Source: Apostichopus japonicus
Taxonomy: Eukaryota; Echinodermata; Holothuroidea; Aspidochirotida; Stichopodidae
Direction of reading: 5' to 3'
DNA: 64,000 nt
NCBI RefSeq assembly: GCF_037975245.1
Contig: NC_092567.1
Location: forward strand, 18,092,376-18,156,375
The notes under the pieces are model-generated. The model did not search any database and had not been told where the DNA came from. It worked only from the letters and a program-made list of their open reading frames with translations. Each line of letters opens with the position of its first letter. The stretch's first letter is position 1. Both the position numbers and the translations under genes were made by a program. Positions 1-12,300 of this stretch are shown piece after piece.

Positions 1-1580
1 CCTCCTAGTATAACTTATCCTTTATAGAGATTTTAGCTGCTGATAGAGTCGACCATGCATCATATATAGTGTTGACTTGTTTTGCACCTATAAAAACATC
101 CAAACCCCGCCCTCGTCACCGTCCCTTCCTCATTACGATTCAGTCTTTAAAATAAATGCAACAATTGTAAACAACGTTGGCTGATAATAGATCAAAATTT
201 GATATTTATAAAGATGGTTCTAATATAATCTAAAAAACAAAGCCTTGTAGTTGACGAATTCCCGATCCCCGTGTTTCCCAAATCTACTTGCATAAACTCA
301 AAACCCTATGAATTATGTTTCGGGTTTCAAATTACTGTGCTATTTCCAACCATTCAGATCCCTTAATAAGGTTAGTCACATATATATAGTTAACATGTTT
401 GACTTAATAAGTATTGTCCCTTCCTCCTTCACACAGGTCTTGAAATGTGAATAAGTATTGCTTGTTGAAATTTCAGGCTTAATCCCAGTTCATGATCGTC
501 TGCAAAGAATATAGACCTCTCCTGCGAGCATAATCTTAAGCAACCTTTTGTGAATAAGAAGATTTCACGGAATCCGTTTTTCTTTTACTGCTTGCTTCGA
601 AGTCATCGGTATATCGGGGCATAAGCCTATTGTACATTTACGTCTTGAAAGGAAGCGACATTCTTGCTGCTTGCTGCAATGCAAACAGAGACAGGCCTTG
701 GCTTCTTGTTAATAAAGATGTTCAGATCCGTTGTTCTAATGAGAGAAAAACAGGATTAATAGAGATTTCGTTGAAGGCAGTGTCATTCACTGTTACCAAT
801 AGATTGTATCCAACCAACAACACCAATTTAAGTTCGTATAAAGTTAACTCGTCTAATGGCTCAGATGGTAGAGCAGTGGACTGGTAACCTGATGAACTGA
901 GTTCGACTCCATCAATGGTTGGTTATACACGATTAAAATTTTCTTTTCTGTTTCAGGAGCCGACGCTGAAGTCTTGATATATTAATTCAACCATATAAAT
1001 CACTAGCTGATGTGGTGGCCGATGCTGTTAAGAGGGTGACGAAAGACTCATTCCTCGTCGGTCGTGTAAATCGTGGCTAGGGTTCAAGACAGGCCTCTGG
1101 CGATAATACCTTTGGCTGTAGGTATGGTGCTTTTTGTGGCCTAGGATCCCGTGCCATGTCTCCCTTGTTGTCACAAAAGAACCCGGGAGGATGCGCAGAG
1201 GGTCGGTCAAACCGACCAGAAGCGTACTAGGTGGCGTGCGTGAATCCTTGCCTTTGGCCAGAGGTGGTGACATCTCTGCAACCGGCATGCTTGCAGCCAC
1301 CGTCCACTGAATACGTGGCCTGATGACGCACGATTCTCCTTAAAGCAAATCTACGGATGCCTTTAGGGGCCATATAATTATTTCATATTAAAAAACACCC
1401 TGTTTAAACTAGCGCCACCGAATTCCTTGAAAGCCGTTTTTTTTTTCTTGTGTCTCTAGGTTGAATACTCTGAAGTTTGAATAAATTACACCCTGACCAG
1501 GTGGGTTTGGACCTCCCTAACACAGTCTAACAGACAGGCCTAACGGTCGTAGACAAAACAGAGAGTTTTAACAGGAGCAT
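1..1580. other. No gene seen
   Basis: Apart from the tRNA-like head at 852-925 I see only non-coding DNA. Positions 1010-1340 are more GC-rich than their surroundings, but I find no gene or repeat name for them. Confidence 0.5.
852..925 (+). mobile_element. Thr-tRNA-like SINE head
   Basis: A box GGCTCAGATGGTAGAGC, a GGT-like anticodon loop and B box GAGTTCGACTCC. Stems do not pair well, so it is read as a tRNA-derived repeat, not a tRNA gene. Confidence 0.5.
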
Positions 1581-1659
1581 GATCAGCGACGTAGCCAGGA
1601 ATTTGAAAGGGGGGAGCACTTTTTGCGATTGATATGGATTTTCAAAATTGTAGGCACGA

Positions 1660-1815
1660 CTATATGAGCGGAGCGCCACCATCGCTTGGCGCGGAGCGCA
1701 CAAGAAAATTTTTGGTTTTACACACCCCCCCAGATGGCCTGAAACGGCCCTTCCCGAATGTTCATTCTGCTTCCCTGGCCTCTTGCTAACTTGAGACACC
1801 TCATTCAATATCACT
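1660..1815 (+). repeat. Shared core repeat, copy 1
   Basis: Contains GCGCCACCATCG and TTGGCGCGGAGCG (an inverted pair), then CAGATGGCC and GAAACGGCCCTTCCCGA. The same core occurs at 9828, 23885, 27560, 31640 and 33480. Confidence 0.8.
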
Positions 1816-1892
1816 TTTAAACCCGAAACACAAACGAGTTAAAATAGTACGTAATTCAATAATACATAATGTATTAAAATTAGCAAGGTACA

Positions 1893-2784
1893 CAAGGGCG
1901 TCGGAAGCACTTTTAATCTGGGGGGGGGGGGCACCGACGTCAAAGGGCACTTTGCAGAAATTCGATTGGACTGATGCAGCCTGATATTTAGCACCCTTTA
2001 TAATCTTATTGTATTACCTTATTTGCGTATACACATCACTCCATCAACGCCCCCCCCCCCCCCCCCGTCTTAGTAGTCTTACTTTTCAACTTCTGATACT
2101 TGTAGATACAAAGATAGGCCAGAAATGTCTTTGATACAACCATAGCCAGTAATTGTCTTTGATACAACTGTAGCTAGTAAATGTTTATCGAAAAGGCTGT
2201 TTTGGAACTTGGAACGCCGATCGCGACAACAACAGGCAACAAAGTGCTGCAGCTCTTTACATATAAAGTCTGTTAATCAACGATAGGCTTATTTGACTGT
2301 GGAATGTTCTCAACTGAAATTTTATCTGCGTAAATGAGTTCTTAAGTAGATGTTAAAAAACTGACAAGATCGTATCCTAGTCTTTTTCGGCGGGTAGAGT
2401 ATTGAATGAAACGGCACGCGATATGAATGACAGCCTAGATGACAGAAGAATAGGTCACCTAATTTAGCCATAATCTTGCTACGTTCATTTCAATAGTTTT
2501 CCTGTCTAGACTCTTAAACTCGTCCAGCAAGCTTATGGATTTGAATTATGGGTGTTTTAATAAAAAAGATAACTTGGCCAAAATAAGTGTAGGCCCGGGC
2601 CTACAGTGCTACATACTGGCTACGCCCCTGATAGTTCTAAATTAGGATTAGATCTCTTACTGAAATATCGCTGACCTAATAAGGTGATCAAGAGTACAAG
2701 TTATATGCAGAAAAAGGGCACATTTTTAACCTGAGGAAAAGTGGGGGCACTTGCCCCCTGTGCCCCCCGGTTCCGCCACCCTTG
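1893..2784. mobile_element. Nested hAT non-autonomous element, 892 bp
   Basis: Ends CAAGGGCGTCGGAAGC and (inverted) CAAGGGTGGCGGAACC, flanked by a perfect 8-bp duplication AAGGTACA. Long G and C runs lie just inside the ends. Its middle (2077-2634) repeats the sequence found next to it at 2797-3098. Confidence 0.85.
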
Positions 2785-3098
2785 AAGGTACATGTACAGA
2801 GTAGTCTTACTTTTCAACTTCTGATACTTGTAGATACAAAGATAGTCCAGAAATGTCTTTGATACAACTGTATAGCTAGTAAATGTTTAAGTTAGCCTAA
2901 TAAGAGAAGGCGAGAGCTATCCGACGATTGCCATCTGATGCAAATTTCTCAAGTATTTTCTCAACTGAAATGTTATCTGCGTAAACGGGTTCTTAACTAC
3001 ATGTTACAAAACTGGCAAGATCGGATCCTATAGTCTTTTTCTGCGGGTAGAGTGTTGAATGAATTATCGTGCTACATACTGGTTACGCCCTGATCATA
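2077..3098. repeat. Two diverged copies of one segment (2077-2634 and 2797-3098)
   Basis: Both start near AGTAGTCTTACTTTTCAAC and end with a CTACATACTGG(C/T)TACGCCC-type transposon end. The first copy is inside the nested element, the second just outside it, separated by the element's right end. Confidence 0.7.
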
Positions 3099-4504
3099 TG
3101 ATATCATTATCAGCAGATTTTGTTTCCTGTTTAAATTCTTTTACATGTTCTTTTACATAATATATCAGAAAGACAAACATAGTGCTCTTTTACAAGTTTT
3201 CCAGTAGGATGATTCTTGTTTATTGTCCAATGTCTTGACTTGAATACATTTGACGAACTTAACTGATGGACAATATAAACTTTCATATTTTGTAATACAG
3301 CCAGATATGCAGTGGCCTAAAAACAAATATCATTATCGCAGTGTATTAGCAGTGTAATAATTATTTATAGGAAGTGCGTATCACGTACGATTGCTAGCTT
3401 AGCTTCATAATATGCTGTTCGTGCAACAACTTAGGAAGACTCATTGAACGAACGTTGTCGACGTTGTTGTGCATACAGTTCGTGACATTCCATAGAGTGC
3501 GGTTAGGTAGGCAATATGTATTTTATTACGCAGTGGCCAACTGTAGGCTTGTAATTGGCTATAAGCTAAATTTAGCTAATTGCATCTGCCAAACTAAGTA
3601 AGTAGTTGAATCAGTAGGCGTGAATGTTACTACGATTACAATCAAGTTAACGGAGCTGACGAGTATTCAATATCAAAAGAGCACTGACAAAATACCATGC
3701 TAAAAAACGACAGTTTAAAAAAAAATCGACACTGAAAGGGGGGTAGCGGTCGCTCCCCCTGCTCCCCCCTTGCTACGTCCATGCGCATGATATGTTCTGC
3801 TTAAAATGTTTATCGACAGATAACTCAATAAAATTGATCCTTATAAATATGAAAATTGCAAAGTACGGTTAATTTTCACTGAGCTTTTAGGGCAGTAAGT
3901 TTGAAGGGTCGAAGTTAAAATTTGGCAAACACACATTGGGACTTTAAGATTGATGTAACATGTTGGTAAGTTTAGAGATGACTCCTCATACCACATAAAT
4001 ATAAAAACAACCTATTGCGACAATAAACAAATATCTACATAATACATACCCACAAATTATAACAGAATTTTCAAATTTCTCATCCGCGTCTTTTTCCGTG
4101 ATGACAAATTTAAATTAATTTTTGTCTACATTTTTTTCTACATTTTTTTTTCTACATTCAATGTAAATGACCTTTGTCCTTCGCCAATTTTAAAAGATAC
4201 TAAGAATAAAGTACATCAAAGCTTCATTTCTTAAGTTATCGTGTTTACAAAGTTTTCAGACTTTGACCTATGTCACTGGAACTTTGACCTCTATCAAGTC
4301 ATTATGATTCTTTTACTCATTGTGATGCATCTGTATACCAAATATGAAGTTCATTCACCATATACTTGTTTTCAGTTATCGTGTTTACAAGCTAACGCTT
4401 TTACACACAAGTATAGACCGGTAACCTTTGCGTAATAACGGTACAATAAACACATCTGTTGGAAACCAGTATGCATTTATGGTACTGTTAAAAGCTTTCT
4501 AGTC

Positions 4505-4665
4505 ACTTCGCCCAACAACCATGTCGCCCAACCAGCCTGGTCATTACGCTCAACCAGCCTGGTCATTTCGCCCAACCAGCATGGTCATTTCGCCCAACCA
4601 TCATAGTCATTTCGCCCAACCAGCATGGTCATTTCGCCCAACCGTGTTGGTCATTTCGCCCAACC
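4505..4665. repeat. Tandem repeat, about 22 bp
   Basis: About seven copies of TGGTCATTTCGCCCAACCAGC with substitutions. The repeats create a spurious short open frame. Confidence 0.85.
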
Positions 4666-4807
4666 TTATTTTTACTAATATTCAGTCAAAAAAATATTAC
4701 TTTTTCTATTCCATTAGTTCAATTTTATCTTTGTCCCATCATTTGGGTCGATCTTGTTCTACATAGTGTTAATCTATATTATACAAACACAGGAGAATCG
4801 GTCTTCA

Positions 4808-5335
4808 TAAAAACCTATCAAACCTAACCCCTAAAACACTGATCTATCCTACTGACTAACAATTCCCGAACGTTTCCTATAATTGAAAAAAATATATTAA
4901 TCCGTCCGTAATATTGAAGTACTATCTTTAATCAATTTAACCACTTTATCAATGTAACCACATATGTAATCACATACATAATCAATTTAACCACGACTTC
5001 AAGTTTCCTTAATATTTGGTTCGTATCCCGTAACGTTAACAATTCCCGAACGTTTACTATCAAACCTATCAAACCTAACCCCTAAAACACTGATTCATCC
5101 TCAAGATTCCTTAATATTCGGTTCGTATCCTGTAACGTTAAAAATTCTTCGACGTTTCCTTACTAAAGTTATGCAAAGTAAAGGACTTCAAGTTTCCTTA
5201 ATATTCCTTAATATTCGAACGTTTACTATCAAACCTAATCCCTAACACACTGATCGATCCTCAAGTTTCCTTAATATTCGGTTCGTATCCTGTAACGTTA
5301 ACAATTCCCGAACGTTTCCTTTTGAAGTATCATAT
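4808..5335. repeat. Irregular repeats of TTCCTTAATATTCGGTTCGT type
   Basis: Blocks AACAATTCCCGAACGTTT, TATCAAACCTAACCCC and TTCGTATCC(T/C)GTAACGTTA recur three to four times at uneven spacing. Confidence 0.7.
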
Positions 5336-5380
5336 TTAATCAAGGTTGGGGGTAATGACAAAACAAAACTAATATCTTCC

Positions 5381-5760
5381 ATGTGATTGAGGGCCTAGGT
5401 AGCCAAGAACTCTGAGTTGGGTGGGGCGGGAGAGGGGGGTTTGGGGTACCAATAGTTTAAGGAGGTCCAGCAACAATTTAAGGAGAGGCACCGATGATAA
5501 CGGATCGGTTTACAAGAAAGGAGAAAGCAACTGATCAGCGTTTTCCAGCATTTTCTAATACTTACGTTACAGTGTTTCGTCCATATTTGTTAAGAACTTA
5601 AAACAGTATCATGGGTGATTTAGGTGCTGCTGTAGTCCCATACCTTTGCCATAATAATCAACGATGTACGTACGTATAGAAATATTCCCCTAAAGGTGAA
5701 CCAGGGCCGGATCCAGGATTTAAAGAGGAGGAGGTGTGATATTGGAGTTGTTGAAGCCGC
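5381..5760. repeat. Dispersed repeat, copy 1
   Basis: Shares blocks with 13178-13570: TGATTGAGGCC, CCAAGAACTCTGAG, TTTAAGGAGG, CAGCATTTTCTAATACT, ATAATCAACGATGTA and GGGCCGGATCCAG, in the same order. Nature unknown. Confidence 0.7.
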
Positions 5761-6629
5761 TTCATATTGTATAGGGGGTAGGGTGGGGAGGGGTTGTTGC
5801 TGTCCCTTGGTTATTCCCCATAAAATATAAATCTGATGACGTGGAATGATTCATTCTGAAGCATTTTTTAGCTATAAATTAGGTGGGAGGGGTGAACACT
5901 ATACTACACCCATTCGCGCCTGTTTACCGATATTTTGATACAGTTGTGTTATATCAAATGCAATGTACCACTAGAAAGTTTTGATATTGTTGTGGTACTT
6001 GCCGTGCAGGCCTTCAACCTCAGCAATAAAGTTGGAGTTTGTATGCGCTGTGCGTGTGTATATTTGAATACGTACAGGGTGGATGTGCCGGAACATTTTC
6101 TCTTTCACTGTATTTTACTTGGCCTATACTCCCACGAATTAATTAATTAATTTCCGAATCCACTGAAACCAGTGATCCTTATAACTGCGGCTGAACTGTA
6201 TACAACCCGTTATGAGTATCGGGTGGTATACAACCCGTAGTGGTACCTGTTTACTCTGTATGCTACCATATTGCCAATGACGTCATCCATGCAGTGTAGG
6301 TTAACTAATTCATCCAAAATGGTATGGAAAGGTATATACGTGTGTGCTTCCCAACGTAGTTATGGTAAAGATTCATGAATCCAATAAGAGCAAACATACA
6401 CATTAAGAAGCGATGTCTTTTTCTCTTAACTTAAATTGTATTATTGCACGTATGAAAATATAATAAGTTGTATTTTCCCGCAATATGCGAAATTTTATCA
6501 TGAAAATAAAAATCACATGATAATCATCAGTGATAGTAATAAAAATATGTCTTAAAAATGTTTTCTCATGATTTTTCGGCTTTCACTTTAGCACCATGAT
6601 TCGCGTGATTAAGGTTCATCATTGTAACA

Positions 6630-7350
6630 TTAAGGTCTCTTCACACTCTGTATCCTGACATTTATAATGTCTATGACGTCATCAAGTGTTGGTCTTTCAT
6701 CTGGATTAGGTTTCATACATTGTTCTCCAAGACGCAACAGAAAGTCGTCTCCAACGACACTGAGGTCTTTCAGGACGCGGCCGATGGAAAATACATCAGA
6801 AGCTTTGCTGAATGGCCTTTGACCAGTGATTACTTCCGGTGCAACATAAATGGAATTCTTCATCACCTCGGCTTGTCTTTCGTCGGTGAATTGTAAATAT
6901 TGTTCTTGATCATTCATGTTTAATGTCAAACCAAAATCAATCAATTTTGAAGTTTGGAATTGACTCAGTAGGATATATGTCCTGAGTTGGTTCCCATGAT
7001 GCAACGCTGTCGACGTCATCCCATTTGTCCTCAGTGTTGTCTGCGACACTCGATGTCTGCAACAGAATGTTGTCCGATTTGATGTCACAATGCAACCAAT
7101 ATCTGGCGTGCATGTCTCTCAGTGCCAAACAGATATCCATCGCCACCTGTAAAGAATTATCTTTCGTGATAAGACGCTTGTCTGTGGCATCATAGAGTGA
7201 CGTTGCAGTGTACGATTGACCGTTTGTGACGAACTCTTGAACTATGGCGGGAAAAGGTCCATCATCTGGGGGCAAAGTGACGCCGAAAAATGTTGGAATG
7301 CACTCCAAGCCTTGTAATGCTTTCAAAACTGTCACCTCTCGTGCAAAATT
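6630..7350 (-). CDS. Kinase gene terminal exon(s): catalytic loop, DFG, C-lobe
   Basis: Begins after a clear TCTCTTTTCAG acceptor and encodes helix C to the C-lobe, ending at a stop at 6632-6630. The catalytic loop (HCDIKSDN, near 7080) and KLIDFG (near 6940) lie in different frames. The stretch between them is acidic (for example DDVDSVASWEPTQD) and reads open until a stop overlapping the DFG coding. Candidate short introns that I tried did not restore frame, so a one-base indel or an unusual splice is left open. Confidence 0.7.
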
Positions 7351-10300
7351 CTGAAAAGAGAGGAAAATAATACAAATATGAAAGCCACAAAATGCTTTCC
7401 GAGGCATAAACTAAAAAAATCAAAAACAAATTTCTATCAACATTCTTGCTGCAATCATAACAGGGGTTTAACTAAAATTCTGGAAAGTCATGAACTAGCA
7501 AACATAATCAAGCAATTAATAAAAGTAATATACGGTGAAATAAAAGAAACAGCTGTTTTAATGTCAGTTTACGTATATCATAATTACAAATTTAACTATA
7601 ATGTAAATGAGTTAAATTGTTGTTTACCTGACTGGCAGTTTCTTCATTCAGATGTTTGTACTGAGTCTTGACTGCACAAAGTACTTCAGTTGATTTGATT
7701 CTCAACAGTTGTACAGCCCCATTACCACCTCCTCCTAGAAAGATGGGCATACCCCACTCATCATCAACCTCTTCCAGATCTCCTGGAGGGATGTAGGGAA
7801 CATTAGAAAGTCCCATCCTCTCACAGACAGAGAAGACGTGAAGCTCATCACTGGATTTAGTGTCTTGTGAGCTGAGGAGTAATAAACAATTATCATTGTA
7901 TAGCTATTTGAAAGATATTTTTGCCGGACGTAGTTGACGGACGTATAGAGCATAACTTCTTCATGAATTCGCTATTGACTTGGTTGAGGCGGTCAAAGTG
8001 ACAAAAGTCTTCTTGTTCGTACAATCACGTTACCAAAAGTAACCGACAGACAGGTTAATCTTTCATATACTGTTGAAAATTGCCTCTTCTCCTACCTCCT
8101 GCCTATCATCTCTACCCCTACAGCTGACATTGTTATGAAACCACAGATGGGTTTACAAAGAGAGTGATATCGTCGTTAACGCATTCAAAACAGCGTTTCC
8201 TTCAGTACAATGAACTAATACACATCTTCCTTATTAACGTTTATTCAAACCTAGCTTATAATTGTCCTAAATCAATGTATTTTGTTCATTAAAGATTTCG
8301 ATTATGACAACGTTGTCTCTATTTTGATCATCAGTGGTTATCATTCTGAGGAAATTAATATCAATCTGATACTTTAAATTGGATCTACATCTAATGTTTC
8401 GAATATCAAAAAAGAAAAATATAATGACGGCTTTACTAGTTATAGGAGGGATGGAAGTCATGTGGGAGGGGGGGGGGGGTGGGGTGGGATTGGGTTAGTC
8501 ATGTTGTTCATCCTTTGGACAAAATGCTCCTTTAGATTTCAAATACATGCGACTATTACATACCTTAGATGGAATCCCGTGCAGGGATCGTCAATGGAGA
8601 TAGCGACGTCACTTGGATGGTGGGCGTAGATCATTTCACTATCACTGACAGAGATGGAACCTCCTGATGACGTGTATGAGTCAATGGTAGATGCATTCTG
8701 GGATACATCAGTGGAGGTACCATCTTGCTCTGAAGACCCCAAACAAGCAAACCACCAGAAGATCTTGTTCAAAGTCGAACGTCTGTGGACGTTAAATATG
8801 GTAAAATTGTTAGATCTTAAAAAAGATATATTGTTTTCCTCAGGTTGAAATATGTTTGAAAAGAGTCGGCAACTTTAACTAAAAATTTGAATTGTATTTC
8901 TTTGCAAAAGAGATTGTTATAAAAGTCCTTTGAGTGATTCACAGTCAGGATAATTGTTTAGAGTCCAATTTCACTAAGATCTATACTAAAATAATGAATG
9001 GACAACTTACTTAATTCTGTGAGCATGCGTATTGGATAGGCTTAGATCAAAGTAACAATTTCACAGAAAAAAAAGCAATTTTTGAATATTGTAATTTGCT
9101 TGTTTGTATCTCTCAGCCTATATGGCTCAAAGGGGGAGCAGTGTGTGGTTGAAGATCATTCTTTCACTTTGTAAATCTAATTTGACGAAGCTCAAGTCCT
9201 ATCGGTAGATTAAGAGATTTTTCCTAATTCGAGGTATACGAACCCTCCACCCCCCCCCCCACACCCCCGCTGGTTCTCTCAAGATTTGATATGATTACGT
9301 CATTATCAACGATCACATACTGACAAAATCACTGATATAATATAGAGAGTTATCTCGTACCTAAGCTTCCTCGATGGCGGTTCTGCTTGTTCTTCACTTG
9401 TCTTCTTCTGAAAAGTTTTCTTCCCATGATAAACTGGAAGCGATAAACAGGGAAAATGTGAGCACCTGAGCAATATGATCGGTTGTTAGCAAATTTTGTT
9501 GTAACTTTATTTATTCAATTATGACAGACGAAAGCTTACATTAAGTTAAGATGAGATGATATAACGTTGACATATTTACTTCTTCGCCTATATGTACTAT
9601 AACGTACCTCCCTATGTTACCCTATGCCACTGACAACTTACCGCAAGCCTAGCCAGTGGCGTCACCAGACTTTTCAGTCTGGGGGGCACAGGGGGCACCA
9701 GCATTTGATGGGGGGCACTTAGATGGATACGGATCGCCGTCCTGGGGGAGGGGTCTAAGGGGAGGGGGTGCCCCCTCCAGGCGCGGTAGAACGGGAAAAT
9801 TATTTGGGGGCAAATGTGTAGAGACTATCTAAGCGGAGCGCCACCATCGGTTGGCGCGGAGCGTACAAGAAATTTCTGGGTTTTTCAAACCCCCAGATGG
9901 CCGGAAACGGCACTTCCCGAGTGTTTTATGCTGCGAATACCTAGCTCTAAAATATGGGTCTCAAGCCTGCAATTTCTCAGACTGCACGTAAAAGTCTGTA
10001 AAAACATTGTAATTTGTATATTCGATGGTGTTTTAAGAGAGTAGCTATTACTCGTGGTGTACTCGCAAAGACGTTTTTGAGTGTAGTAAGGGGATGTTGG
10101 AGAACTGGCTGAAATGAAGCAAGTCATTGGCCTAAGACGAAGTTGTGTTGCGCTTACCGGTACTCACACTCACTGCTTCCACTTTTCACGGGGCGTGAAG
10201 ACGCGGTTGGGGTGACAATGTGGTCTATAGCCAGGGGACGGGCCGAGGGTCCCCCCAGCATTTACTAAAATTATTACACCTATATAGTATACGTCTGCAT

Positions 10301-11440
10301 CGGACAGATCGACAAGTATGCATTGAAAAATGGGCAGATGCACGTTTCGGAGCCTTGGTAAATATGGGGGGGGGGGCTTATCATGCATTTGCCCCCTCAA
10401 CTTTTTCATTGGGGGCTGAGCCCCCAAGCCCCCCGGTTCCGCCGCCACTGCCCCCCCCCCCCTTTGGAAAATTTTCGCATACGGAGGATGGGCTAGATGC
10501 AAAATGCTGCCACATTTGATGCTAAATTCGATCTGAAGATATCTCCAGAAATTGCTATTTTTGAGGTAATGATTTTAACAAGGGGCAGAATTTTGCAGAG
10601 GATATGAACCACATGCTGTCGATATTATGCCTAACCCTATATCAATAGAACCTACATTTGTTGAATTGATGTGTGCATGACCCCCGACTCCTTTCTTGTC
10701 TTTCTCGTTTTCGCCCATTATCTGTTAAGATGTAACAGGTTCCAGCATCGTTATTGGCTCCTATCAGGGATCTCACTGAGCACTGACACATTCAATGCAA
10801 ATATCGACACCTGTTGTGGTGGCGCGGGTTACGACTTCGATACCCGGCGGTCAAGGATAAACTTTTTCATTTTTTCGCAGCTCATTTGAAGAAAATACGA
10901 ATTACTGTGCTTCTTTGTCCTTATGAAAAACCAACTCAGATGATGGGAGTTGAATATAACAAAATATATATATATTTTTTTACCAACCCAAATCTCAGAT
11001 GGGGGGGGCACTCGGGGGGCACTGGGTTTTCCAGGGGGGCACGTGCCCCCCTGGCCCCCCCCCCCCCCCTTGGCGACGCCACTGTGCCTAGCTACATTAA
11101 ATGGAAATTAAATTTTCCCCTTTTTATTCTACAACTAAACTTTATACACGACGAGAACTATTGTTTTCTAATTCGAAATGAAACTTTCAGGAAAGAGGGA
11201 GTCCAACTTACCAATATTATCCAAGAAGATGAAGGAATCTCGTAAAAGATGAAAGTAGTTTCTCGATAAACAAATCGCTTTGTTCGCAATGTAAAGTAAT
11301 GTTGACATCACTAGATGTAAACATGGTCCATGGTTAGCTTCCATTATGGTGAAACAATGGATCACTCCATTTATTACGGAACACTGATCCAATTGACGCT
11401 CTGGAAATGTCCTCTCTAATAAATCTTCAAGATAAAACAT
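6630..11440 (-). CDS. Protein-kinase-like gene, five exons
   Basis: Seen: exons at 11440-11212, 9433-9361, 8782-8564, 7871-7628 and 7350-6630, with GT donors and AG acceptors. The first four sum to 765 nt (255 codons) and their phases agree at every junction. Kinase features appear in order: Gly-rich loop (GGGGNGAV), VAIK-type lysine (CAVK), helix-C Glu (REV), catalytic loop HCDIKSDN (HCD in place of HRD), DFG, an APE-like APEV, and the subdomain IX DVFSIG. The catalytic Asp and Asn are present, so activity is possible. The N-terminal about 170 residues are Ser/Thr-rich and not recognised. Frame breaks between HCDIKSDN and DFG near 6950, about 38 codons after the catalytic loop where about 12 are usual. 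A cryptic intron, an indel or a pseudogene are all possible. Exon 1 is the least certain. Substrate and pathway cannot be inferred. Confidence 0.7.
7628..7871 (-). CDS. Kinase gene exon 4: glycine-rich loop and ATP lysine
   Basis: 244 nt between acceptor CTCCTCAG and donor CAG|GTAAAC. It holds the kinase N-lobe start: a hydrophobic strand (MPIFLG), the Gly-rich loop GGGGNGAV and the CAVK lysine. It ends in phase 0 and joins exon 5 at NFAREV. Confidence 0.8.
8564..8782 (-). CDS. Kinase gene exon 3
   Basis: 219 nt between acceptor GTCCACAG and donor CTAAG|GTATGT. It encodes a Ser/Thr/Asp-rich, probably disordered segment after a short aromatic patch (FWWFACLG). The next exon supplies the missing third base of an AGC Ser codon. 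Confidence 0.65.
9361..9433 (-). CDS. Kinase gene exon 2
   Basis: 73 nt between acceptor CTTCCAG and donor TTAG|GTACGA. The frame reads a basic, charged stretch (KKTFQKKTSEEQAEPP). The alternative acceptor TTTTCAG at 9407 would change phase and not fit exon 1. Confidence 0.6.
9654..11084. mobile_element. hAT-like element, 1.43 kb
   Basis: Ends CAGTGGCGTCACCA and (inverted) CAGTGGCGTCGCCA, with flanks AGCCTAGC and TGCCTAGC (7 of 8). Interior is non-coding, with several G/C runs and a copy of the shared core repeat (9828-10030). It separates the probable exon 1 from exon 2 of the kinase gene. Confidence 0.75.
9828..10030 (+). repeat. Shared core repeat, copy 2
   Basis: Same core as at 1660 (CTATCTAAGCGGAGCGCCAC...), inside the 9654-11084 element. 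Confidence 0.8.
11212..11440 (-). CDS. Kinase gene exon 1 (probable)
   Basis: Opens at ATG 11440-11438 (MFYLEDLLER) and runs open to a strong donor, TTG|GTAAGT, at 11212. It ends in phase 1, which fits the phase of the next exon at 9433. The product is not recognised; it is Cys- and Leu-rich. The gap to exon 2 holds the hAT element 9654-11084. It could belong to another gene. Confidence 0.45.
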
Positions 11441-12210
11441 GATTCGATATCCGAAGAGATGCGCTAAATATTATTACAGTTAATTCTGTCCCTATGTATT
11501 CGTTTTTTCATATGAAATTATATATGAAAGTGAACATTGTAACAAGTAAGTAAATGTTTAGCGCATTTAAAATTTGTGAATCTATTTTGATCAAGAATAT
11601 ATACACACAACCGCATTTACATGTCGATATAACTTATAAGTATAGGGATTGGACGCGTTGTTCTTTCAGTCAAGATGCCCTCGTGCGAAGTAGAGACCTA
11701 TAGTAGGGTCTCTAGTGCGAAGCCTACACAAAAGTGATACGCATTTGATGCGCATTTTTCCGGAGACTTCTTAGTTTGGGCGCTGTACCATTTTATCTGA
11801 TTATAGCGTTACAATGTTCCATCAAAAGCTCTTGTATAGCGTCGAGGACACTAGATTGATGGCTCCTATACTTCCTACACACAAACATTGCACGCGCGTC
11901 TGCAGACGTACGCTTTTGACTATATAATTTGTTTTAGCGCGTTCGTGTACACTGAATGAAGAAACCAACCAGCGCATAAACGCATTGGTCTTCGTTTGAC
12001 TTTTCTGCTTCATGAAACTGCTTTTCGGAATCTCTAAGATGGCGACAAAAAATAATTGTTACGTAGAACAGAAAAGGAACCGTAATCGTATCGGATAAAA
12101 CATGAACCCAGTTACAAGTTAGATAGTAGTTTGGTTTTGATGACAGGGAACTAGTGTTTCTAACAAGATATAGAGTTGAAGGAAATGCTGGACGGAGAAT
12201 CATCACGTCA

Positions 12211-12300
12211 TATGAATGTAAGAGACTGACTTCGGTCAGCTTGCGGCTTTGATAAGCCAATGAGGCTTCTTCGCGAGTTCCTGCTTGCAGGAGGATCTAA
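12211..12300 (+). mobile_element. SINE tail, 5'-truncated
   Basis: Contains only the three-hairpin tail of the same family (CTGAC-TTCG-GTCAG and so on), followed by an ATAC/CACA microsatellite (12300-12366). Confidence 0.8.

Larger units (their letters stand above)
1584..3783. mobile_element. hAT-like element, 2.2 kb, host of a nested element
   Basis: Ends CAGCGACGTAGCCAGG and (inverted) CATGGACGTAGCAAGG. Flanks AGCATGAT and CGCATGAT match at 7 of 8. No coding capacity. A second element (1893-2784) is inserted inside it. Confidence 0.65.
3784..6610. other. Repeat-rich, no gene seen
   Basis: Holds the tandem repeats at 4505-4665 and 4808-5335 and the dispersed repeat at 5381-5760. At 4235-4400 two copies of TTATCGTGTTTACAA lie 140 bp apart around a GACCT-rich stretch. 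The few short frames look random. The kinase gene 3' UTR may begin at its right end. Confidence 0.5.

Noticed and set aside
852..925. Functional tRNA-Thr gene
   Set aside because: A and B boxes are present but the acceptor and T stems do not pair properly; a tRNA-derived SINE head fits better. The same reasoning applies to 20731 and 56206.
1028..1300. A minus-strand gene in a GC-richer segment
   Set aside because: No recognisable domain, no splice sites consistent with a gene and no clear repeat identity; left unannotated.
8772..8772. Start codon of the kinase-like gene at exon 3
   Set aside because: The base triplet there is TTG, and the exon joins upstream exons in phase; no ATG start is indicated.
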